This document shows positions 55,801 through 64,000 of a stretch of DNA of 64,000 bases, piece by piece. The position numbers were made by a program, and so were the translations under genes. Origin of the DNA: Endomychus coccineus (Eukaryota; Arthropoda; Insecta; Coleoptera; Endomychidae); NCBI GenBank assembly GCA_958510875.1, contig CAUEHT010000003.1, positions 186,001-250,000 on the forward strand, given 5' to 3'. Numbering within the stretch: position 1 is the stretch's first letter; the number at the start of each line of letters is the position of its first letter. Below the pieces are notes generated by a model, which saw only the letters and a list, made by a program, of their open reading frames with translations, did not search any database and was not told the origin of the DNA.

Positions 55801-55883
55801 CGTCAAAATCATTATGTATTTTGATACACGCAAAGCTATCGTTAGATGTTCCCCCACCCAATTTGCATGCATCATATTGATTT

Positions 55884-55889
55884 TACCTC
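55884..55889. repeat. Left target site (TACCTC) of Maverick 3
   Basis: Six bases before AGTAGGTA. The partner copy after the other terminus was not found in this window. Confidence 0.4.
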
Positions 55890-56489
55890 AGTAGGTATTC
55901 GGGCACTTTGGCCCGCCTGATAGAGAGCCTTATCAGATGTAGGCAACCACTGATACACTCGTGCATGCGCGGTATGCCCAGGGGTAGACGGTTAGGGTGT
56001 GGTCTCGCCTCTAACCTCTAGGTGTTACCGGGTAGACGGCTAGGGTGTGGTCTCAGCCCACTAGGTGACCTTCCGCTATGGTTGTATGGTAGAGTCAATG
56101 GAGATCGAGTAGTGGTAATCAGTCTGTATATACAAGATCGTTCAAGGTAGACAGCAAGCAATATGTGAGGTTAGGGAGAACTTCAATGTAAAGCAGCAGG
56201 TATATTTGTGTGGCTGGTTAGATACGAGTGTAAATAGTTGAGATGTTTCAGTCTATGAATATTTATGGAAATGAACTACATTCTTAAAATGATTCAATTT
56301 ATCATTCTATAGTAACAATCACGGTTAAACGGATAAATCATATCTGTTTTGAAACACGTCGCTAACGTATTAAGATTACAGCGATGTACGTTAGAAGCCG
56401 CAAATATTTTGATAACCAACACTTGTTAATATTTACCAGGCTCGGACTGGCCCTAGACATTTGTTTCTTCATCGAACCCGCTTCAAAAA

Positions 56490-56614
56490 TTCCACGAATG
56501 TAGATATATATATATAAGAGTTTCAGGTAGGGAAGGCATTATGTTAGATATATATATATATATAAGAGTTTCAGATAGGTAAGGCATTATGTGTAAAGTT
56601 GTCGATAGAGCAAC
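56490..56614 (+). promoter_or_regulatory. Putative MMP promoter (copy 3)
   Basis: TATATATATATAAG followed by AGTTTCAGATAGGTAAGGC, 12 bases, and GTCGATAGAGCAACATG. The GTTTCAG...AAGGCATTATGT block is itself duplicated (56,518-56,545 and 56,568-56,592). Nearly identical to 9,945-10,060 (minus). Confidence 0.5.
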
Positions 56615-57290
56615 ATGTTATTATTCATTCTATGCTTCGCCGGAGTCCAGGCGAACGAATATCTGGTAAAATATGGGTATATGACGGAAAATTCCAACGG
56701 GTTGAGTGAAACAGAGGATGCCTTGAGAGTGTTTCAAGAATTCTATAGGTTACCAATAGATGGTACCCTAAATAAAGAGACTTTGAAATTGATGAATACG
56801 AAAAGATGCGGAGTGGCTGATGATCCTTCTCAATACAGAACAACAGGCAGATGGATGAAGTCGAAATTTACATGGAGATTCAGATTTGCCTCAACTCAAC
56901 TGCTTAGATTCACCACCGAGGTATTTGAAGTATGGAGCAAATATTCGGGTTTGAGCTTTGAATATACAGGTGGTAACACAGCCGATATACTCATTTCGTA
57001 TCAGAGAGGAATGCATCGTAGAGTTACGAACAATGGTGTGTGTTCAGGGTTGTTTGATGGACCTGGAACGATTCTCGCACATTCGGATTTTCCAACAAGT
57101 GATGGGTCAACGGTCGAAATACATCTGGATCGAGATGAAATCTGGTGTGAAACAAAAACGAGACCCGCTTATAACGAATCAAGTTTGTTTGCTGTACTAT
57201 TACATGAAATCGGTCATGCAATAGCCCTAGCTCATTCGAGTGATAATGAGTCTGTAATGTTTGCATTTTACGAAGAACCTAGAGACGGTG
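56615..57290 (+). pseudogene. Matrix metalloproteinase (copy 3), prodomain and catalytic domain only
   Basis: An uninterrupted ORF from the signal peptide (MLLFILCFAGVQAN) through RLPIDGTLN, cysteine switch variant KRCGVADD, and the catalytic domain to SVMFAFYEEPRD. The zinc motif reads HEIGHAIALAH: the three histidines and the glutamate are kept, but the glycine of HExGHxxGxxH is Ala. After EEPRD the frame leaves MMP sequence and enters a repeat (GGTTATTTTATTGCATATTC), stopping at 57,322; hinge and hemopexin-like repeats are absent. Catalytic activity of this shortened form cannot be excluded, since some MMPs lack hemopexin. About 90% or more of the visible residues agree with copy 1. Confidence 0.88.
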
Positions 57291-57620
57291 GTTATTTTAT
57301 TGCATATTCTGAATCTACGTGATGTGCTGAATAAGAATATACAATGTGTGATGGCACATGCCACATGTGTTTTTTCATCGACTTAAGCATCATCATCAGA
57401 GTGAAGAGGGTCTACACCGGAAGTCGTTATTTTACTACATATTTTGAATCTACATGATGAGCTGAACAAAATTTTCATCGACTCAAGCATCATCATCAGG
57501 TTAAACCGGAAGTGTGGTATATGGTCGACACATTGTCACACCGGAAGTGAAACCGGAAGTGGAGATTTTATTGCATATTCTGAATCTACGTGATGTGCTG
57601 AATAAGAATATGCTATTTAT
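57290..57620. repeat. Repeat of TTTTATTGCATATTCTGAATCTACGTGATG units
   Basis: The block ATTTTATTGCATATTCTGAA with CTACGTGATGTGCTGAATAA appears at about 57,293, 57,432 (diverged) and 57,566, with ACCGGAAGT blocks between. It replaced the 3' half of MMP copy 3. Confidence 0.75.
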
Positions 57621-57679
57621 ATATCGAACAGTTTGACCGATCTCCCGCGATAAGGATTTGAAATTTTTATTTTTTAAAG

Positions 57680-57915
57680 TATGGCGTTATGAGTATCAAA
57701 TGGAAGGTCTTGACGCGTAGAATGTGAATTTTCAACTTTTTCGTGAAAAAAAAATCCCATATGGTGCATGTAAATGAGGAAAAACCGCCAACTATAGCTT
57801 TATGGGTATCAAATGAAAGATGTTGAAGCGTAGAATGTGAACTTTCACCTTTTTCGTGAAAAAATCCCATATGGTGCATGTAAATGAGGGAAAAACCTCT
57901 TACTATAGCTTTATG
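57680..57915. repeat. ~118-bp tandem repeat, two units
   Basis: GTATCAAATG.AAG.TGTTGA.GCGTAGAATGTGAA, CCATATGGTGCATGTAAATG and ACTATAGCTTTATGG recur at about 57,687 and 57,806. Confidence 0.85.
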
Positions 57916-58153
57916 GAGCTGTCATGTGTGTTACATCGACACGGTGGCTATCACAAGCTCCTTCAGCAATGTGCCTCTCACATAGGTCTTCAACGGGGTG
58001 TTAGGGCAACTATCACATACCGTAGTCATAGAAACCATAGAGTTAAAGGTTATAGAGATAACCTAAGTTGCAGAGCATCATGGTGTCTGTCATGTGGGTC
58101 TTCAATGAGGTGTCATGGTGTCCACCGTGTGAACTGTCACGGCGGCTCTGTCA

Positions 58154-58391
<238 letters not shown>

Positions 58392-58792
58392 TCTATCATT
58401 AAAGCTGTCACGTGCAAAATGTTAATTTCCATATTTTTGATGTAGGGAAAATCAATATGATGCATACAAGTTGGGGTGGGGGGAGAACATCAGACTATAG
58501 CTTTATAGCTATAGTTCAGTGAATCGAGCTGTTGCTGAATCATCATATTCTGGATATTAAAAGTGTAATTCAAATCTTAATAAATGTCCACTGCAAATTA
58601 TAACCCCTCAGAGACATAACAATAAGAGAAAACACGAAATATTTGTACAACATATACCTTAAAAACCCAAATTGAATTCCACGACGACAACCTTGGATCA
58701 AATTGTACTGACCAGCTGAGAGATAAGAACCAAAACAAACAGATCTAAAGGAGGCCGTACACGATAAAAATTCGCTAATACTCGTCTGAGTT

Positions 58793-59632
58793 ATGGAATC
58801 AGAATCTCTAAATGCGATAAAGAGCTTACGAGAAGAGGTAATAAAAAATAGAACAGAAATCAAATCTTCCATAGAAGCTAGTGAAACTAGACTTTTGTTG
58901 AAAATAGAAGAGTTGAAACAAAAAGTCAACAATCTCGAAATTGAAAACAAAATACTCACAAATAAAGTAGAAATCTTGGAGAAAAATTCGAAAAAGAACA
59001 ACATTCTGATATTTGGTTTGGAGAGTTCGGAAGATATTTCAGCTACTTCTGTAACCAAGAAGCTTAAAACACTTTTGGATGTTGATGTCAGCGCATCAGA
59101 CCTGAATAATCTATACCGCCTCAATAAATCTGAAAAACCCCCCGTCAAGATTGAATTTATTTCTCATCTTAAAAAGGTAGAAATATTGAAACAAAGCAGG
59201 AAGTTGAAAGGTACGGGTATTGCAATTTCTCACGACCTCACTTTTAAACAAAGACGTGAACAAAAAATTCTCAAAACATTCTTGAATAGAGCCCGAGAAA
59301 ATCCTGAAGACCGGTCGTACATTAAAGGAAACAAATTATATGTGAATAGTAAAGCTTACACTGTGGAAGAACTACAGGAAATAAGCTATTCAGAAGAGCG
59401 TTCGGAAGAGCGTAACACTAGAAGCGCACCAGCAACGCCAAATATCCGAAATTCAGAAAACGAATTCGAAGTAGCGGAAGATATTGTCCTATCCCAAAAA
59501 ACTGCTGCCGAACCTGGAAAAAAATCGTCAGCTAATGAAACTACTCCCACAACAAGGGACAATAGAAAGGCCATAAAACCCTTAGTTGTCCCAATGAAAG
59601 AGAGAACACGAAGTCATCGCTCTAACAAGTAA
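58793..59632 (+). CDS. LINE ORF1 protein (coiled coil + RRM-like), intact
   Basis: 279 codons, no breaks. Residues 1-65 include a leucine-heptad coiled coil (RLLLKIEELKQKVNNLEIEN). Residues 65-185 form the RRM-like and C-terminal part (NILIFGLESSED, LNNLYRLNKSEKPPVKIEFI, GTGIAISHDLTFKQRREQ). The last 80 residues are low-complexity with SAPATPN and a basic end. It is the nucleic-acid chaperone partner of ORF2 in non-LTR elements. The same protein, broken, lies at 17,523-20,960. The start is the first methionine after an AT-rich leader (MESESLNAI). Confidence 0.82.
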   Translation: MESESLNAIKSLREEVIKNRTEIKSSIEASETRLLLKIEELKQKVNNLEIENKILTNKVEILEKNSKKNNILIFGLESSEDISATSVTKKLKTLLDVDVSASDLNNLYRLNKSEKPPVKIEFISHLKKVEILKQSRKLKGTGIAISHDLTFKQRREQKILKTFLNRARENPEDRSYIKGNKLYVNSKAYTVEELQEISYSEERSEERNTRSAPATPNIRNSENEFEVAEDIVLSQKTAAEPGKKSSANETTPTTRDNRKAIKPLVVPMKERTRSHRSNK

Positions 59633-59729
59633 ATCTATTTTTTGTCCAATAAACTGAATATCAATTCAATCTGACTTTATATAAATTGTGAAATTTTGTG
59701 TATCATCTTATTGATGTGTCTATTGAATT

Positions 59730-62679
59730 ATGGATCCTTTTATCAATGAATATGAAAATGAGCCCATAAAAGCTGTATTCGTTGAAAATATTCAGTATTT
59801 CAATGAAATAACAAAAAATGAAACTCACAATCTCAGTATTCTTCATATGAACATCAGAAGCATTCAAAAAAATTTCGACGAATTCATAGTTTTTCTGGAT
59901 CAGTTCAAAAATGATTTCGATATAATAGCCCTTTCAGAAACCTACAGAGTACATGAGTTGAGCGTATTCAATATTGAAGGATATGATATAATATATAATA
60001 GTGGCAAATACAACAAAAATGATGGAATAATTGTTTACATAAAAAAAAATATCAAATACAACTTCAGTTTAGTTGACATTGGTAGTCTGAAAGCAATTGA
60101 ACTAATTATTCTGGGATTTGAAAGTGAAATCGTAGTAACTGTTTTATATAGATCGCCCAACACATGTCCTAAACTGTTCAATTCGGAACTTGCGAAATAC
60201 CTTGAAAATAATATTGAAAAAAGTCATATAATCACAGGCGACATAAATATCGATATTCTCCAGGAAATAGATTATATCGAGGAATACAGAAGCATGTTGA
60301 GCTCCTTTGATTTTGTCTCCTACATCAATCAATTCACGAGACCAATAAGTGAAACCTGTTTAGATCATTTCCATATTAGGCGTAACGAAAAATTTTCAGA
60401 TAATATCAAATCATTTGTTTTCGAATATACAATAACCGACCACTATCCAATTGCAGTATTGCTCAGTCTGGAGAAACGTCATTCAACTACTGCTGACACC
60501 AACCCTACAAACAAATCGAAAAAATTTATAAATTACAAGAAACTTAAACATGATCTCGACTCAGAAACATGGAATTCTATGTATGAATCGAATGATGTGG
60601 ACAAAATGACCAATTCATTCATGAATACTCTTTCCAAATATATAGAGAACAACACAAAATCGGTAAAAATAGCAAAGAAGGTCAAATCTAAAAAACCATG
60701 GATTACAGCGGGACTAATTATTTCTATCAATCACAAAAATAAATTATATAAAACCTCACAATTCAATCCACATAACATTACACTCCGAAACGAATATACA
60801 ACATATAAAAATAAATTGAATAGACTTTTACAGAAATCAAAAAAGGATTACTATAGAGGTCTGATAGAAAAAAATGAAAACACTTCTAAGAACTTGTGGC
60901 AATGCGTCAATGAAATATGTGGTAAGGCAAAAACTGAGACAAAAATTGAGCAAATAACAAACCGAAAAAATGAAATGATTACTGATAGAAATGATATATC
61001 AAATGAATTCAACGATTACTTCTGTGATTTGGGAAAAACTTTGGCCGAAAAAATCAATATCCCCAATAACTTTGAAGAAAAAATCAATAACGTGAAAAGC
61101 ACAATATATCTTTTTCCAACTGATGAATCTGAAATAATAAAAATAATTAAAACACTTAAAAATAAAAAAACTCCGGGACGAGATAACATACGATCAGAAA
61201 CATTGAAAGAAATAAGTAATCAAATCGCTGCTCCAATAACGTTTCTAATTAATAAATGTTTCAACACAGGATTGTTCCCCAAGCTATTGAAAATGGCAAT
61301 TGTAAAACCCTTATTCAAAAAAGGCGATAAAAAAGAACTCGGAAATTATCGTCCAATCTCGCTGATTTCCAATATTGCTAAAATATTTGAAAAAATATTG
61401 AAAATGAGACTTGTGAAATTCCTAGACAAACACAATGTAATTTCAGGGAGTCAGTATGGCTTTAGAGAGGGAAAGTCAACTGAAGATGCAATTTGTGCTT
61501 TAACATCAAAGATATATAAAGCAATTGATTCAAAAAAGCCTTCACTCTGGGTATTTGTTGACCTCTCTAAAGCCTTTGACACAGTATGCCACCAAAAATT
61601 GTTGGAAAAACTACAAATATATGGGATTAGAGGAAATGCATACAACTTACTGAAGAGTTATCTCTCAAACCGTCAACAACAAGTCTGTATAGATGGTACC
61701 ATTAGCGAAATGAGAAATATCACATATGGTGTGCCACAAGGAACTGTTCTTGGGCCACTACTATTCACGCTTTACATCAATAGCTTATTATCAATGAATA
61801 TAGAAGGTTGTGTCCTCAGTTTTGCTGATGACACAGCAATTTTTTATCAATCTAAAGATTGGAAGACCCTCAAAACCGAAGTTGAACTGGATTTCAAAAA
61901 AATAAAAGATTGGTTCAGATACAACGAACTAACCCTTAATATAGAAAAGACAAAATATCTCCCGTTCACCTCATACGCAAATAACTTACCAAACTTTGGT
62001 AATCTTGTTGTTGATCGGTAAAACCATAATACCTGAAGAGAAGTCGATTAAATACCTGGGAATAATTATTGATAGGCACCTACGATGGGACTTACAAGCA
62101 AAAAATATTTGTAATAAGCTAAGAGGTTTCCTTTCACGTTTCAAATATCTGAGAGAAATTCTGGACATAACTCATTTGAAAACCATTTATTTTTCTCTGA
62201 TACAGTCTCAACTTTCGTACGGTATCCTAGGTTGGGGAGGTATAAATGACTGTCATTTAAATAATATTCTCACTTTACAAAAATGGATAATCAGAATTAT
62301 ATACAATAAAAAAATAACCCACTCAAGTGACGCAATGTACAGAGAAAGTCAACTTTTCGACCCGAGACAACTCTTCTGTCTTAAAATCATAATCGGCATC
62401 TACCAAAAAAAAATTAAAATTGATCCCATCGAGCATGGTCATTGTACTCGGAGCAGAGAAATGAAACTTTTAGTGCCAAAATGTGAAAAAAGCGTGAGGC
62501 AACGTAGTATTGAATTTTTGAGTCCAAAGTTATATAACATCCTACCAGATCACTTAAAATCCATCGAAAACTTCAACTCATTCAAAACTCATATAAAAAA
62601 ATGGTTACGACATACGGAGAGATATATAATACACGATATAGTTAACAATAAATTACAAGGACTCACTCTCAAGTACTGA
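59730..62679 (+). pseudogene. LINE ORF2 (endonuclease + reverse transcriptase), one frameshift
   Basis: The 763-codon ORF 59,730-62,021 holds an AP-type endonuclease (LSETYRVHE, VLYRSPNTC, GDINIDI, DHYPIA) and a complete reverse transcriptase: NYRPISLISNIAKIFEKILK, YGFREGKSTEDAI, VFVDLSKAFDTV, GVPQGTVLGPLLF, and the catalytic SFADDTAIF. At about 62,005 the frame shifts; ORF 61,996-62,679 continues with KYLGIIIDRHLRWD, LSYGILGWGG, and the tail LSPKLYNILPDHLKSIENF, ending LTLKY. One single-base event would separate it from an open frame of about 980 codons. It is a young copy that has lost activity recently, or one consensus base is wrong. Confidence 0.88.
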
Positions 62680-63080
62680 ATAAGCTCAGCAGTTTTCTGA
62701 ACTTTATTATATTACTAAGTAGTCATAATTATATGATATTTTTAAATCAAAGTGGTTGTTTAGATTTATGATTATCGTAACTTGTATTTTTTTGTTATAA
62801 CTTTCTATTCTTAATAATTGGTTCATGTGTCTTATTTCTTTTTGCTGTTATTAACATCAACTTTACCTAAATATGTATTAACCACTAAATCTGTTCACTT
62901 TTCATGTTCTCTTCACACATTACATTCAACATGGACAAATATATATGTTTATATGTGAATATAATTGTTCACACCATCTATCACGCACAAGCTGTACTCA
63001 CTACAGCTTCAGTGATTACCCCGTTTATTCATATTCATTAAAACATTACATGTAACACAGTTTAAAGATTCGGGAATAAA

Positions 63081-63121
<41 letters not shown>

Positions 63122-63179
63122 GTATCGAAATACATGAGGATTTTGACGAGTAAGTGGTGTTTTATTAAATTGAAGATCC

Positions 63180-63840
63180 GGCGATCATAGTTTACGAACG
63201 ATGATGACGTCACTGCTTCAAGCCAATGACAGTAACTGATTCAATCCGGCGACCATAGTTTACGAACGATGATGGCGTCACTGCTTCAAGCCAATGACAG
63301 TAACTGATTCAACCCGGCAGTCATAGTTTACGAACGATGATGACGTCACTGCTTCAAGCCAATGACAGTAACTGATTCAATTCGGCGACCATAGTTTACC
63401 AACGATGATGACGTCACTGCTTCAAGCCAATGACAGTAACTGATTCAACCCGGCAACCATAGTTTACGAACGATGATGACGTCACTGCTTCGAGCCAATG
63501 ACAGTAACTGATTCAATCTGGCGACCATAGTTTACGAACGATGATGACGTCACTGCTTCAAGCCAATGACAGTAACTGATTGACCCGGCAACCATAGTTT
63601 ACGAACGATGATGACGTCACTGCTTCAAGCCAATGACATTAACTGATTCCATCTGGCGACCATAGTTTACGAACGATGATGACGTCACTGCTTCAAGCCA
63701 ATGACAGTAACAGATTCAACCCGGCGACCATAGTTTACGAACGATGATGACGTCACTGCTTCAAGCCAATAACAGTAACTGATTCAACCCGGCGACCATA
63801 GTTTACGAACGATGATGACGTCATCATCGTTCACGAACTA
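63180..63840. repeat. 68-bp satellite, ten copies, each with TGACGTCA
   Basis: GATGATGACGTCACTGC recurs at about 63,200, 63,268 (one variant, GATGATGGCGTC), 63,336, 63,404, 63,472, 63,540, 63,607, 63,675, 63,743 and 63,810. The array closes with an inverted half-copy, GACGTCATCATCGTTCACG. Confidence 0.92.
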
Positions 63841-63904
63841 TGATGGGTTAATGAGGAATAAAATGTGAATAATCATAATGATTGTATTACATCCATGCAC
63901 ATGT

Positions 63905-64000
63905 TTTTTCGCATGATTCAACACATGCTTTAACATTCAGACAAGTGTTTCAGTATTCAGACACGTGTTTCAACATTCAGACACGTGTTTCAGTATTCAG
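63905..64000. repeat. E-box minisatellite (third array, runs off the window)
   Basis: TTCAGACACGTGTTTCAACA-type units, as at 33.4 kb and inverted at 55.3 kb. The preceding 63,840-63,900 matches 55,490-55,560 in reverse. Confidence 0.85.

Larger units (their letters stand above)
55890..57290 (+). mobile_element. Maverick 3, left end (terminal repeat with MMP)
   Basis: Starts AGTAGGTATTCGGGCACTTT and is homologous to the outer 700 bases of the Maverick 1 TIR (GCCCGCCTGATAGAGAGCC, GCATGCGCGGT, TAGGGTGTGGTCTCGCCTC). The MMP begins 725 bases in. Resemblance ends inside the MMP at about 57,290. The right terminus was not identified, so the full extent is unknown. Confidence 0.75.
58510..63120 (+). 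mobile_element. LINE (CR1/Jockey group), nearly complete
   Basis: ORF1 at 58,793-59,632, ORF2 from 59,730, end GGGAATAAACATTATTATT with an (ATT)n tail to about 63,119. The element interrupts a repeat: sequence before about 58,505 (AAATCAATATGATGCAT...) and after 63,121 (GAGGATTTTGACGAGTAAG) are contiguous at 55.8 kb in reverse. Exact target duplication not resolved. The clade (CR1, Jockey or Daphne-like) is judged only from style. Confidence 0.82.

Overview
This is animal, almost certainly insect, nuclear DNA. There are no operons or ribosome binding sites, several reading frames are split by GT...AG introns, there are kilobase microsatellites, and the mobile elements (Maverick/Polinton, P-element-like THAP transposons, BEL/Pao, Gypsy, Copia, Penelope-like, LINEs, tRNA-derived SINEs) are those typical of arthropods. 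I see no intact single-copy host gene. The window is a nest of elements inserted into one another, and most copies are decayed. The species cannot be fixed from the sequence. Gene identities below are recognised by eye from motifs; no search was run. || Region 1 (1-11,650): a BEL/Pao retrotransposon is split by an 11,151-bp Maverick/Polinton element (414-11,564). The element has AG...CT termini, an exact 6-bp duplication GAATTC on both sides, and inverted repeats of about 1.5-1.7 kb. It keeps only the end of its protein-primed DNA polymerase and a C2H2 zinc-finger protein, but carries a full-length secreted matrix metalloproteinase (MMP: signal peptide, prodomain, catalytic domain, hemopexin-like repeats). 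|| Region 2 (11,700-17,400): two THAP-domain genes or P-element relatives, a LINE fragment, and a second, truncated MMP. || Region 3 (17,400-24,050): a LINE interrupted by a 2,648-bp P-like element with 8-bp target duplications. That element contains a Penelope-like fragment, a 99-bp-arm perfect palindrome and a small Myb/SANT gene. || Region 4 (24,050-31,480): tRNA-like tandem units, a foldback element, a 152-bp satellite, and the first half of virion-gene copy A (penton-like protein, adenain-like protease, PLA2-bearing minor protein). || Region 5 (32,170-35,330): the rest of copy A (major capsid fragments, packaging ATPase, DUF8207-like protein). || Region 6 (36,184-48,840): about 1.78 kb of nearly pure (CA)n, Gypsy and Copia remains, a second type of Maverick polymerase C-terminus, and an MMP hemopexin fragment. 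|| Region 7 (49,000-55,500): virion-gene copy B, all on the minus strand, in the order major capsid, penton-like, protease, PLA2/minor, integrase, two accessory genes, ATPase. || Region 8 (55,890-64,000): the end of another Maverick with an MMP inside its terminal repeat, a nearly intact LINE (one frameshift), a 68-bp satellite, and the same E-box minisatellite that borders the ATPase genes of copies A and B. || The most notable result is that an MMP gene has become cargo of a Maverick/Polinton. Three intact or partial MMP copies, one hemopexin fragment and two signal-peptide stubs lie in this window. Two of the full or partial copies and both stubs are inside or against Maverick terminal repeats. 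Separately, the virion-gene sets, with their PLA2-bearing protein and ATPase, are endogenous virus-like elements of the Maverick/adintovirus type; every copy seen here is broken.
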